The notes: generated by a model from the letters alone, not told the origin. Numbered from the stretch's first letter, positions 52,482 through 60,899 are shown. The stretch is DNA of 64,000 nucleotides from Streptomyces sp. 549 (GCF_030124175.1 NZ_JASKMT010000003.1:1-64000), one strand, 5' to 3'. Numbers and translations are program-made.

Positions 52482-53503
52482 AAGCGGAAATGCTGGACCG
52501 GTTCGCCCTGTCCTGCCTGCAATGGGCGCACCGGAACAGGGAACGGTTCCGCATTTCCCGCGACGTCACGGACCCGGAAACCGATCTGAACTGGACGATG
52601 AAACCGCTGGGGGAACTCGCCCAGCTGAGTGGTTCCGTCCGGCAGCTCACCGGCAGCGGGCCGGTGCAGCGGCTGGCGCGGGAACTCCAGGAACTGTGCT
52701 GGCAGGAAGTGCGGTCCGGAAAGGTACTGCTCGACCTGTTCCGCGCGGAACCGCAGGCGACCTATCCGCTGGAGATCTACGCCGCGTTCGCCGGTGCGGG
52801 AATGCGCGACCAGGAGTTCGAGCGGTTCGCGGCGACCGTCTGCGGAACCCGTGCCTGGCGGCTCACGGAGCAGGAACCGAACCGGCGGCTGGGCATTCTC
52901 AACGCCGAGCGGCGCAGCGGCTTCACCCCGCACGGGCCGTTCGGTCCGGCGCTGCGGCGGACCTGGCTCGGCGGCCTGCCCGAGCCGTGGACGTTCGAGC
53001 GCGCGGCGGGCTACCACCTGACGCACGCCGTCTTCCACGTCACCGACTGGGGTGCGGCCCCCCACCGGCTTCCCGCGGACCTGGGCGACTACCTGCGCAT
53101 GTGGCTGCCGTGCTGGCTGGACGCCTGCCTGGAGGCCGAGCAGTGGGACCTGTGCTGCGAGCTGCTGGCGGTCGGCGCCAGCCTGCCGGAGCCGCCGCCC
53201 GGGGAGTTGCTGGACCCGGCGTGGCTGCGCCTGTCGGAGGTGCAGGGCGCGGACGGCTCGCTGCGCGAGACCGGGTCGGCGCCGACCGGCAAGGGCCCGG
53301 AGCTGGCGTTCGCGTACAGCTACCACTCGACGCTCGCCGCGGCCTTCGCGGCGACGCTCAGCGCCGGACGGCAGCGGCAGGGAGACCGGCCGCAGGCACA
53401 ACAGCAGCAGGCGCAGCCGGCGCGGGGACGGCAGCGGCAGAGAGGGCGACGGGACGGCGCGCCGGACCGCGCCCCGAGTGAGTGGACGGGGGAACGCGTA
53501 TGA
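52478..53503 (+). CDS. Helical protein of unknown family, paralogue A
   Basis: The 341-residue protein shares a full-length pattern with the next gene: WAHRNRERFR near the start, KPLGELAQL, NRRLGILNAERRSGFTPHGP, RRTWLGGLPEPWTFERAAGY and HLTHAVFHVTDWG. Later shared blocks are LGDYLRMWLPCWLDACLEAE, QWDLCCELLAVGASLPEPPP and YSYHSTLAAAFAATLSAG. The invariant T-H-x-V-F-H-x-T-D-W-G and Y-H-x-T-L blocks suggest a metal or substrate site within an alpha/alpha barrel. The last 55 residues are a Gln/Arg/Gly-rich disordered tail missing from the paralogue. The family may be one of the numbered DUFs of actinobacteria (possibly DUF6895; unverified). It starts at GTG 52478 overlapping the upstream stop. 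Confidence 0.75.
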   Translation: MKAEMLDRFALSCLQWAHRNRERFRISRDVTDPETDLNWTMKPLGELAQLSGSVRQLTGSGPVQRLARELQELCWQEVRSGKVLLDLFRAEPQATYPLEIYAAFAGAGMRDQEFERFAATVCGTRAWRLTEQEPNRRLGILNAERRSGFTPHGPFGPALRRTWLGGLPEPWTFERAAGYHLTHAVFHVTDWGAAPHRLPADLGDYLRMWLPCWLDACLEAEQWDLCCELLAVGASLPEPPPGELLDPAWLRLSEVQGADGSLRETGSAPTGKGPELAFAYSYHSTLAAAFAATLSAGRQRQGDRPQAQQQQAQPARGRQRQRGRRDGAPDRAPSEWTGERV

Positions 53504-54435
53504 CGACGCCGGTTGCGGACACCGGCCTGCTCCACGGCGTCGGGGCCCGTGCCATCGAGTGGCTGCACCGGCACCGGGACGGGTTCCGGCCCCGGCAGGA
53601 CGCGGACACCTCCGACTGGGAGGTGAAGGACCGGCTGAAGCCGATCGGGGAGCTGGCGCTGATCGGCAAGGTGCTGTTCCGGGAGGGCGTCGCCGGCTCC
53701 CGGCAGGCGGCGCTGACCCGGCAGCTGCTCGACCACGCGTGGCGGGAGCTGCTGGACGGCGGGCAGCTGCTCACCTGGATGCAGCGGCACGAGCCGCTGT
53801 CACCGATCCCGTTCGAGATCTACGTCCCGTTCAAGGAACTGGGCTACTGCGAGCCCGCGTTCGAGGACGCGGCCCGGTTGGCGCACCGGCTTCGCAGCTG
53901 GGCGGCGATGGAGGCGGTACCGGTCCGGCGGCTGGGCATCGCCGCCTTCGAGCGGCGCTTCGGGCTCACCCCGCACCTGCCCGTGGCGGACGCCCTGCGC
54001 GACACCTGGCTGGGGCGCAGGCCCGAGCCGTGGACGGTGGAGCTGAACCTCGGCTACTCCGTCACGCACACCGTCTTCCACCTCACCGACTGGGGTGAGA
54101 ACCCGGCCGGGCTGCCCGAGGACATCGCCGGCTACCTCGCGGACTGGCTGCCCGCCTGGACGGACGACTGGCTGGAGATCGGCCACTGGGACCTGCTCGG
54201 CGAACTGCTGGTGGTCGACGCCTGCCTGCCCCGGCCCTCGCTGGACGCCCGCGTCTGGGAGGCGTTCGCCGCCGCCCAGGCGCCGGACGGCGCGGTGCCG
54301 GCCCACGGCCCGATGCCGGAGGGTGAACCGGACGACGTGTTCGACGCCGTCTACCACCCGACACTGGTGGCCGCGTTCGCCTCGGTGCTGGCCACCTCCC
54401 GTTCCATGGGCGCCCTTTCGGACGCCACCCCGTGA
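53500..54435 (+). CDS. Helical protein of unknown family, paralogue B
   Basis: The 311-residue protein repeats the blocks of paralogue A: WLHRHRDGFRPRQDADTSDW, LKPIGELALIGK, VRRLGIAAFERRFGLTPHLP, DTWLGRRPEPWTVELNLGYS, VTHTVFHLTDWGENPAGLPE, LADWLPAWTDDWLEIGHWDL and VYHPTLVAAFASVLA. The most conserved residues are the two His and the Asp of THxVFHxTDWG and the His of YHxTL, so a shared activity is likely. ATG 53500 overlaps the stop of paralogue A and GTG 54432 of the hydrolase overlaps its stop. The two paralogues may form a heterodimer. Confidence 0.75.
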   Translation: MTTPVADTGLLHGVGARAIEWLHRHRDGFRPRQDADTSDWEVKDRLKPIGELALIGKVLFREGVAGSRQAALTRQLLDHAWRELLDGGQLLTWMQRHEPLSPIPFEIYVPFKELGYCEPAFEDAARLAHRLRSWAAMEAVPVRRLGIAAFERRFGLTPHLPVADALRDTWLGRRPEPWTVELNLGYSVTHTVFHLTDWGENPAGLPEDIAGYLADWLPAWTDDWLEIGHWDLLGELLVVDACLPRPSLDARVWEAFAAAQAPDGAVPAHGPMPEGEPDDVFDAVYHPTLVAAFASVLATSRSMGALSDATP

Positions 54436-55505
54436 GCGGTCCGGAACCCGGGACGCGGCAGGTGGAGTTCACCGGGGACGGCTCCGGCCGTGCCGCGGGA
54501 CGGCGGGTGCGGGAGCGGCTGGCGGACGCCGTGCGGTCGGTGGACGCGCCCGACGTGGTGTTCGCCTGGTCCCGCGACGGCGAGCGGGTGGTGTGCAGCG
54601 GCGGCACCGCGCCGCGTCCGCCGGTCGGCCGCGACCGGCTGCGGTACGAGATCGGCTCGGCGGGCAAGACCTTCACCGGCCTGCTGCTGGCCGACCTGGT
54701 CCGCTCGGGTGAGGTGCGGTGGCTGGACCCGGCCGCCGCGTTCCTGGCGCCGGACCTGGCGCCCGGCCGCAGACCGGTGAGTCTGCTGCACCTCGTCACG
54801 CACACCTCAGGACTGCCGCGCCTGCCGGCGGACTTCTACCCGCAGGCCCTCCCGCGCTGGACTGGCAACCCCTACGCCCGCTACTCCGCCGCGCGGGTGG
54901 TGGCCGCCTTCCTGCGCGGGCACCGGCGCCACCGGCCGGGCAGCCGGTGGCGGTACTCCAACTTCGGGGTGTCCGTCCTCGGCCACAGCCTGGCCGCCGC
55001 CACCGGCACGCCGTGGGCGGACCTGCTGGACGCGCGGGTGCTGACGCCGCTGGGGCTCGCCGGGACCGCGACGCGTCCGGCCGGTGGGCACCGCGACGCC
55101 GTGGGCCACGGCCGGGACGGCCGCACGCCCGTGCCGCCGCTGCTGATGGGCGGCTTCGAGCCTGCCGGCGCGATGCGGGCCACCCCGCACGACCTGCTGC
55201 GCTACCTGGAGGCCCATCTGGGGCCCGCCGGGACGCCGCTCGCTGACGCCCTGCGCACCGTGCGCCGTCCGGTCCTGCGCCGCGGCCCCGGCCACCGCCA
55301 CGTGCACACCGCGACCTGGTTCCAGGAGGACACCGAACGCGGGCCGATGCTCTTCCACTCCGGAGCGACCTGCGGGCAGCAGGCCTACCTGGGCTTCCGC
55401 CCGGCCACGGGGACGGCCGTCGCCGCCGTGTGCACCCGGCGCTTCCGGCTCAGCGACCCGTTCCTCCCGGCTGCCTGCGCGCTGCTCGCCGACCCCGCGC
55501 TGTGA
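54432..55505 (+). CDS. Serine hydrolase of the beta-lactamase/DD-peptidase (SxxK) family
   Basis: The 357-residue protein has the family motifs in order: SxxK as EIGSAGKTFTGLLLADLV near residue 75, LLHLVTHTSGLPRLPADFY, YxN as WRYSNFGVSVLGHSLAAATG near 175, and HSGATCGQQAYLGF near the C-terminus in place of KTG/HTG. It therefore belongs to the class C beta-lactamase-like (EstB/DD-peptidase) group. No signal peptide is found, so it acts in the cytoplasm, which is unusual for a cell-wall enzyme. It would suit a peptidase or esterase working on the peptide or on a small molecule. Last gene of the operon. Its stop codon lies in a 19-base duplication. Confidence 0.85.
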   Translation: MSGPEPGTRQVEFTGDGSGRAAGRRVRERLADAVRSVDAPDVVFAWSRDGERVVCSGGTAPRPPVGRDRLRYEIGSAGKTFTGLLLADLVRSGEVRWLDPAAAFLAPDLAPGRRPVSLLHLVTHTSGLPRLPADFYPQALPRWTGNPYARYSAARVVAAFLRGHRRHRPGSRWRYSNFGVSVLGHSLAAATGTPWADLLDARVLTPLGLAGTATRPAGGHRDAVGHGRDGRTPVPPLLMGGFEPAGAMRATPHDLLRYLEAHLGPAGTPLADALRTVRRPVLRRGPGHRHVHTATWFQEDTERGPMLFHSGATCGQQAYLGFRPATGTAVAAVCTRRFRLSDPFLPAACALLADPAL

Positions 55506-55532
55506 CCCGGCTGCCGCGCTGTGACCCGGCTG
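55495..55532. repeat. 19-bp perfect tandem duplication across a stop codon
   Basis: CCGCGCTGTGACCCGGCTG is present twice with no spacer (55495-55513 and 55514-55532). The first copy contains the last codons and TGA stop of the serine hydrolase gene. Confidence 0.92.
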
Positions 55533-55977
55533 ACGCGCCTCGCGCCGGTGCCGTTCCCGGTGGGCGGTCGCGGGCATGCCGGAGCCGGAGCCCGGCGGCT
55601 GTCCGGGCTCCGGCTCTGCTCGGCACGCAGCCGCGGGTCGGCGCACCAGCGGTGCACGGCCCTGCGGCCACTGCGGAGCGGCAGCGGTACGACGTCACAG
55701 GAATCGAGTGGAGTCGGAGGAACGGGACGGAACAGGTAGCGGAAGGAGGTCAGTTCATCGGGCTCCCGGCGGATCGGTGGCGGACGCGGGTCGAGGGGTG
55801 TCGGACGAACACGGCAGGTGCGGCTGGATCTGCCTCGGAGGTGGAACGCCCCAAGGCTGCCCATCTCCACGGGCCCTGCACCTGCCGCGCCCCCGCTTCA
55901 CCCGAAAGCGTCACACCACACCCGGCACGCTGACCTGCCACGAACGACCGGTGCGGGCAGGGCGGGGCCGGGTGCGG
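55533..55977. other. Intergenic region between the peptide operon and the SGNH gene
   Basis: No supported gene. Translations are Arg/Pro-rich and change character within short distances. The stretch 55690-55780 is richer in A/G on the plus strand but carries no clear ribosome site followed by a coding frame. Confidence 0.5.
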
Positions 55978-56979
55978 TCAGCGGCGCAGGTGGGCGTGCA
56001 CGGTGTCCGCGATGGCTTGGGTGTACCGCACGATGCCCGGGGACGGCACCGGGCAGGGCCGCGGAGTGGACGTCGTCGGGGCCAGGCAGAAGTGCAGCAG
56101 ATCGTCGGAACGGTGCATGCGGGCCGTCCCGTTCTCGCAGAAACCCGCGCGGGCCCGCTCGGCGGCGGTGCACGGCAGCCGCTCGGCGTAGGCGTAGCGG
56201 TCGGCTGCCGGGGCGACGCGGGCGCCCGCGTCGGCCAGCACGCCGCCGGTGGCCCGTGCGTGCGCGGTGTAGAGGTCGTTGACCCTGCGCACGCGGTCGG
56301 GGCGCATCGCGTCGGGCCCCTGGAGTACCCAGACCAGCGTCGGACGGGCGAGGCCGGCGTCCCGGGCCGCGTCGTGGATCTCCCGCGTCAGCGCCCGTGC
56401 GTCGTCGGCGTAGCGGGCGTAGTAGGCGGCGGTGTCGGACTCCGTCTGCCGCATGCACGGCGTGTAACCCCAGGAGTTGCCCCAGAACTGGAGCACCACG
56501 GTGGTGGGCCGGAACGCGCGGACGAGTTCGGCGGCCTTGTCCTCGGGCGGCACCAGCGAGTCGTCCTGCCGCCCGGCCAGGTAGTCGCAGAGCGTCGTGC
56601 CGGAGTAGGGCGCGCCGCGGTAGGCGTGGCCCCGCTCGGTCAGGCGGTCGCCCAGCTCCCGCTGGGTCTCCGTGCCGAGCGAGTCACCGAGGTACAGCAC
56701 CCGGCCGGACGCCTCCCGCTCCCCCGCGCCCGAGCCGTCCGCGGCCCGGGACTGCTGCGGTGCGGGGGGCTCGGCGGAGGGGCCGGCGGACGGCGGGGCG
56801 GACGGCGACGGGGACGCCGGGGTGGGGGCGGGCGAGGCGGGCAGGTACTCCGGGCGGTCGTCGGGGACCGCGGGGGTGGTCCGGGCCTCGGACGCCGTCA
56901 GCCCACCGAGGCCGAGCAGGCCGATCAGGCCCAGCGCCAGCGCGCCTGCCGTGCACAGCAGCCACCACCGCACGCGCAT
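55978..56979 (-). CDS. SGNH/GDSL-type hydrolase, membrane-anchored or secreted
   Basis: The 333-residue protein begins with a signal anchor MRVRWWLLCTAGALALGLIG LLGLGG and a Pro/Ser/Ala-rich linker. The hydrolase block I is GRVLYLGDSLGTETQRELGD (GDSL), block III is VVLQFWGNSWG with the conserved Asn, and the distal His region is SDDLLHFCLAP. It probably removes acyl groups from a wall or surface glycan or lipid. GGGGGGAGA lies upstream of ATG 56979; open frame to 57018 lacks a site. No operon partner. Confidence 0.85.
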   Translation of the reverse strand: MRVRWWLLCTAGALALGLIGLLGLGGLTASEARTTPAVPDDRPEYLPASPAPTPASPSPSAPPSAGPSAEPPAPQQSRAADGSGAGEREASGRVLYLGDSLGTETQRELGDRLTERGHAYRGAPYSGTTLCDYLAGRQDDSLVPPEDKAAELVRAFRPTTVVLQFWGNSWGYTPCMRQTESDTAAYYARYADDARALTREIHDAARDAGLARPTLVWVLQGPDAMRPDRVRRVNDLYTAHARATGGVLADAGARVAPAADRYAYAERLPCTAAERARAGFCENGTARMHRSDDLLHFCLAPTTSTPRPCPVPSPGIVRYTQAIADTVHAHLRR

Positions 56980-57036
56980 GAAGTCTCCCCCCACGTCCCA
57001 CATCCCACGGCCCGTCACGGTCGGGGACGGGCCGTA

Positions 57037-57106
57037 CCGGCGGGCGGGGTTGTGGTGTCCTGCCGCCGGTGGTCAGCCGACAGGACACCACAACCCCACC
57101 CGCCGG
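57037..57106 (-). terminator. 26-bp hairpin with one mismatch
   Basis: The arms 57037-57062 and 57081-57106 pair over 26 positions with a single mismatch, including a perfect 17-bp core with GGGGTTGTGGTGTCCTG, around an 18-base loop. It lies 100 bases after the DUF1330 stop on the minus strand and before the SGNH gene, so it probably isolates the two. Confidence 0.75.
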
Positions 57107-57205
57107 GGGAAGGGCCAGCCGAAACCGCGCCGGGCCCGGGAAACGGCTCCGGCCCGGGCATATGGGCGGGCCCGGGCACAAGACCGGACGGACCGTCAGG
57201 ACGTG

Positions 57206-57550
57206 TCAGACGTCCAGTGCCTCGGCGAGCGCGTCGGCCTTGGCGGCCGGGTCGTAGTCGGGGCCCACACCCTCCACGATGGCCACGTCGCCCCCGAAGT
57301 GCTCGGTGCGCAGCGGCAGGATGCGCTGGTACGCCGGTGAGCGGTACCAGGCGTGCGCGGTGGCGGCGTCGGGGAAGGCGATGAGCACCAGGTCTCCCGG
57401 CCAGGAGCCCTCCAGCACGTCCAGGCGCCCGCCGTGCACGAGGAACCGCCCTTCGAAGGGGTCGAGGGTTTCCTGGATGCGGCGGATGTACTCCAGCACG
57501 TCAGGGTGCGGGCTGCCGGAGTGCAGGTGCGCGATCCCGTAAGCGGTCAT
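57206..57550 (-). CDS. DUF1330 family protein
   Basis: The 114-residue protein is a ferredoxin-like alpha/beta domain of the dimeric barrel group: AYGIAHLHSGSPHPDVLEYI, FLVHGGRLDVLEGSWPGDLV, LIAFPDAATAHAWYRSPAYQ and LRTEHFGGDVAIVEG, the DUF1330 order. GGAGG precedes ATG 57550. The role is unknown; relatives occur as free small proteins in many actinobacteria. Confidence 0.9.
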   Translation of the reverse strand: MTAYGIAHLHSGSPHPDVLEYIRRIQETLDPFEGRFLVHGGRLDVLEGSWPGDLVLIAFPDAATAHAWYRSPAYQRILPLRTEHFGGDVAIVEGVGPDYDPAAKADALAEALDV

Positions 57551-57778
57551 GGGCGGCCTCCGTGAGGTGTCGGGCGGTGCCGGGCGGACCGGGAGGGCCG
57601 GATGCCGCGGCACGGTCCACCTGAGCCTCGCCGGGAGCGCAGGCGCCGTCGATTACCCGGCAGGTCATGCCGGACGGACGCCGACTTGACGTTTCGCTCC
57701 GTGCGCGGGCATACGTCCTCGTTTGCAGGGAAACCGGTCTCCCGTCCGTGCACCACATCAGGGAAGGAAGTGAGGGAC

Positions 57779-58321
57779 GTGCGGGTTGCCTTTCTCGTCG
57801 CACACGAAGGCGTCGAACAGGTCGAGCTGGCCGAACCGCGGCAGGCGGTGACCGACGCCGGGGGAACGGCGTATCTGCTGTCCACCACCGACGACGACGT
57901 GCAGGCCTTCGACCATCTCGACAAGGCCGACACCTTCACCGTCGACCGCCGGGTCTCCCAGGCCAGGGTCGAGGACTACGACGGGCTGGTGCTGCCGGGA
58001 GGTGTCGCCAACCCCGACGCTCTGCGGATGGACAGCACGGCGGTGGCCTTCGTCCGCGAGTTCTGCCAGACCGGCAAGCCGGTCGCGGCGATCTGCCACG
58101 CGCCCTGGGTACTGATCGAGGCGGACGTGGTCCGGGGCCGCATGCTGACGTCCTGGCCGAGTCTGCGGACGGATCTGCGCAACGCCGGCGCCGACTGGGT
58201 CGACGAGCAGGTGGTGGTCTGCGAGCGCGGGCCCAACGTGCTGGTCACCAGCCGCAAGCCGGACGACCTGAAGGCGTTCGGCGAGGCGTTCGTCGCCGAG
58301 TTCCGCAAGGTGGCCGCCTGA
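57779..58321 (+). CDS. DJ-1/PfpI family protein
   Basis: The 180-residue protein shows VRVAFLVAHEGVEQVELAEP, YDGLVLPGGVANPDALRMDS and the nucleophile elbow PVAAICHAPWVLIEADVVRG with the catalytic Cys. The YraA/PfpI-type sequence predicts a chaperone, deglycase or stress role. GTG 57779 with AAGGAAGTGAGG just upstream is preferred; GTG 57770 is an alternative. It is convergent with the L,D-transpeptidase gene and overlaps its apparent 3' extension by 77 bases. Confidence 0.88.
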   Translation: MRVAFLVAHEGVEQVELAEPRQAVTDAGGTAYLLSTTDDDVQAFDHLDKADTFTVDRRVSQARVEDYDGLVLPGGVANPDALRMDSTAVAFVREFCQTGKPVAAICHAPWVLIEADVVRGRMLTSWPSLRTDLRNAGADWVDEQVVVCERGPNVLVTSRKPDDLKAFGEAFVAEFRKVAA

Positions 58322-59744
58322 CGGCGGTCCACCGCACCGCAGCCGGGCCGCGGCGACGCGCCCGAGCACGCCGGAACACGCGGAGCGTGCGCGACATGAC
58401 GCAGGCGCCCGGGGGGGCCGGCGCCCCCCCCGGCGCCTCCGGCCTGTGCGGGCGCGCGTCCCCGCCGGGCCCGGGGCCGGGCCCGACGGCCCCGCGGCCG
58501 CCCCACTCGTTCCAGGACATGTTCCAGCCGTTGAGGCCGTTGTCCGGCGCGATGGAGCGGTCCGGGGAGTTCTTCACGACGACCAGGTCGCCGACCATGG
58601 ACTGCTTGAAGAACCAGGCGCCGTCGGTCGAGGGGTCGTCCGCGCCCTTGACGTCCTTCAGGCCCACGCAGCCGTGGCTGGTGTTGCCCGAGCCGAAAGG
58701 CGCGCCCCAGTAGTTGCCGTGGATGAAGGTGCCCGAGGTGGACAGGCGCATGGCGTGCGGCACGTCGGGGATGTCGTACTCGCCCTCGCCGTCGTCGTCG
58801 GTGAAACCGACGGTGGCGCCGTTCATCCGGGTCTCCTTGAACATCTCGGAGACCACCATCTGACCGTTGTAGGTCGGGTTCTCCTTGCTGCCCGCGGAGA
58901 TCGGGATGGTCTTGAGCGTCTTGCCGTCCCTGACCACGGTCATGGTGTACGCCGCCGTGTCCACGGTGCTGACCTGGGAGCGGCCGACGGTGAAGCTGAA
59001 GCTGCGGTCCTGGACGCCGGTGACGCCGTTGGCGCCCTCCACGCCGTCCAGGCTCATCTTCACGTCGACCTTCGAACCGGCCTTCCAGTAGTCCTGGGGC
59101 CGGAAGTCGAGCCGCTTGTCGCCGAACCAGTGGCCGACGATCTCCTGGCCGCTGCTGCTGTTGACCTCGATCGCGGCCTGGACGTCCTTCTTGTTCTCGA
59201 TCGGCTTGTCGAAGTTGAGCGAGACGGGCATACCCACCCCGACGGTCGAGCCGTCCTCGGGGGTGAAGTAGCCGATGAAGCTGTTGTCGGGCGACACCGT
59301 GCTGAAGGTGGAGTTCTCGGTCGCCTCGCGGTCCTCGCCGTCCTTCGCGACGGCCTCGATGCGGTACTCGGTCGCCCGCTCCAGCCGGTTCGAGGGCTTC
59401 CACGACGTGCCGTCGCCGCTCAGCTCGCCCTCGACGGCGTCGCCGCTCTTGACGGCGGTCATGGTGACCTTCTCCAGCTTGCCGCCCTTGACCTTGACCG
59501 CGACGTCGTTGTTGATGCCCGCGTTGTCCGCGCCGTTCTTCGGGGTGATGGTTATTCGGGCGTCCGAGGAGTTCTCCGCCGCGGCCCGGTCGGCCTTCGA
59601 CCGCTCCTCGCTCTTGTCGGCGCCGTCACCGCCACCACCACCACCACCGCTGCAGGCGGAGAGCACAAGCACACCACTGGCGAGAGCCGCCGTCATCGCA
59701 AAGCCCCTGCGGTGGTTCCTGACCGGGTTCACTCGCATCTCCAT
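58245..59744 (-). CDS. L,D-transpeptidase lipoprotein with C-terminal run-on
   Basis: The 499-residue product has a lipoprotein signal ending LSAC|S followed by a Gly run. It then has two Ig-like domains (RITITPKNGADNAGINNDVA onward) and the YkuD catalytic domain with HGNYWGAPFGSGNTSHGCVG L, in which the SHGC Cys is the nucleophile. It makes 3-3 cross-links in peptidoglycan outside the membrane. The catalytic part ends at about residue 414 (NGWNMSWNEW), where relatives stop within a few residues. Here the frame runs on for some 85 Pro/Arg/Ala-rich residues, passes through a GC hairpin (58409-58433) and into the opposite DJ-1 gene. The run-on is probably the loss of the original stop, or an indel in the G/C tracts. 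Confidence 0.88.
   Translation of the reverse strand: MEMRVNPVRNHRRGFAMTAALASGVLVLSACSGGGGGGGDGADKSEERSKADRAAAENSSDARITITPKNGADNAGINNDVAVKVKGGKLEKVTMTAVKSGDAVEGELSGDGTSWKPSNRLERATEYRIEAVAKDGEDREATENSTFSTVSPDNSFIGYFTPEDGSTVGVGMPVSLNFDKPIENKKDVQAAIEVNSSSGQEIVGHWFGDKRLDFRPQDYWKAGSKVDVKMSLDGVEGANGVTGVQDRSFSFTVGRSQVSTVDTAAYTMTVVRDGKTLKTIPISAGSKENPTYNGQMVVSEMFKETRMNGATVGFTDDDGEGEYDIPDVPHAMRLSTSGTFIHGNYWGAPFGSGNTSHGCVGLKDVKGADDPSTDGAWFFKQSMVGDLVVVKNSPDRSIAPDNGLNGWNMSWNEWGGRGAVGPGPGPGGDARPHRPEAPGGAPAPPGACVMSRTLRVFRRARARRRGPAAVRWTAVRRPPCGTRRRTPRRTPSGRPACGW
58409..58433. terminator. GC hairpin between convergent genes
   Basis: CCGGGGGGG and CCCCCCCGG form a 9-bp stem around CCGGCGC. It sits between the DJ-1 stop and the end of the transpeptidase catalytic domain, the natural site for a shared terminator. 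The long G and C runs are also a likely place for sequence-length errors. Confidence 0.55.
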
Positions 59745-60000
59745 ACGCCTTCCAAGCCCCTGACTCCCGAGAACGACCCCGCCCGAAATCCGGGCATGTC
59801 ACGTCACAGTTGTACGTACGAGAACGCAAGGGAGCTGTGGCGCGTTCCACCCGGAGCCCGATTGTGGGCCAGGACACGCCCCAGTGTGGCGGAGATCACC
59901 GCGCGGGCGCCACGCCGCCCCGCCCCGGAGCCTTTCCGGGCCGTCCGGGGGCGGGGGCGCGTCGGCACCGCGTGGAGAAGCGGAAGGGGGCGCGCGGAAC

Positions 60001-60429
60001 CTACCGGCCGCCCGCCGGATCCGCCGACCGGTCACGGGCCGCCCCGGCCGGGCCGGGGGCGGCGGACGAGGCGGTCCCGAGGCCGGGCGGCTCGTCCTCG
60101 TCGAGCGGCTCGTCCAGCTCCTCGAACTGCCACTGCTCGGCGTCGGGGTCGTAGTCCACCGTCTCGCTGCTCCACGACGCCTGGGCCAGCTGGACGCCGG
60201 GAACCGCGCTGACCAGGTCGATGGGATCGACGAGGTACGCCAGGGCCTCGGCGGGGTCGCCGGTGACCGCGGCGGTGGCGTGGCCCCGTTCCTCGTCGGG
60301 CATCAGCTCGTCGCCGCGGATGTGGTCGAGTGCGGCCCGGCCGAGCTGTTCCGGGTCGGCGACCTCAAGAACCAGCTCTACCTGGAGCCGTACGTGGCGG
60401 GCGGAAGCGGAATCTTCTTCACCGTTCAT
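60001..60429 (-). CDS. Conserved acidic protein of unknown function
   Basis: The 142-residue protein from ATG 60429 contains HVRLQVELVLEVADPEQLGR, EALAYLVDPIDLVSAVPGVQ and a highly acidic segment EQWQFEELDEPLDEDEPP, then a disordered tail. No membrane helix or catalytic motif is seen. It looks like a conserved streptomycete protein but cannot be given a function. The open frame upstream to 60543 overlaps the divergent sortase-substrate gene and is unlikely to be used. Confidence 0.7.
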   Translation of the reverse strand: MNGEEDSASARHVRLQVELVLEVADPEQLGRAALDHIRGDELMPDEERGHATAAVTGDPAEALAYLVDPIDLVSAVPGVQLAQASWSSETVDYDPDAEQWQFEELDEPLDEDEPPGLGTASSAAPGPAGAARDRSADPAGGR

Positions 60430-60533
60430 GCCACGGAGGGTAAGCGGCTTGCCCGCCCGGACTTCCCCACGACCCGCCGCCGTCGCTAACATCGGTTTCC
60501 GCACTGCTGTTTCACCGCACGAAGGGGGCCCGA

Positions 60534-60899
60534 GTGGCCGCACACCGCCGCCCGCTGGTGACCTCCGCCGTGGCGGGAGGGCTGCTCTGCGCTCTGTGGT
60601 TCGTGCCTACGGCAAAGGCGACGCACGAGACGGAGCCGCAGGCGAGCCCGCCCCCGGCGGCGACCACCACCCAGTCGGACGTCTCCGGGCAGGACGTCTC
60701 CGGGCAGGACGCCGCCGGGCAGACCGCCGACGCACAGAACGCGGAGCCGGAGGCCGCGTCGCGCGCTGCCGGCCCCCGGCTCGCCGACACCGGAAGCTTC
60801 GACACCACGCCGTACGTCACCGGCGGCATCGCCTTCCTGGGCGTGGGCGCCGGGCTGATGGTGCACGCGACCCGGCGCTCGCGCACCGTCGCCCTCTGA
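60534..60899 (+). CDS. Small cell-wall protein with LAXTG sortase signal
   Basis: The 121-residue protein has a signal peptide (RPLVTSAVAGGLLCALWFVP, cut near TAKAT), a Gln/Ala/Pro-rich linker with the near repeats SDVSGQDVSGQDAAGQ, and a C-terminal sorting signal. The sorting signal is LADTG, then TTPYVTGGIAFLGVGAGLMV as membrane helix and HATRRSRTVAL as basic tail. LAXTG is the motif used by class E sortases of Streptomyces. GTG 60534 follows GGGGGCCC. A short surface-linked spacer or chaplin-like accessory role is possible. Confidence 0.85.
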   Translation: MAAHRRPLVTSAVAGGLLCALWFVPTAKATHETEPQASPPPAATTTQSDVSGQDVSGQDAAGQTADAQNAEPEAASRAAGPRLADTGSFDTTPYVTGGIAFLGVGAGLMVHATRRSRTVAL

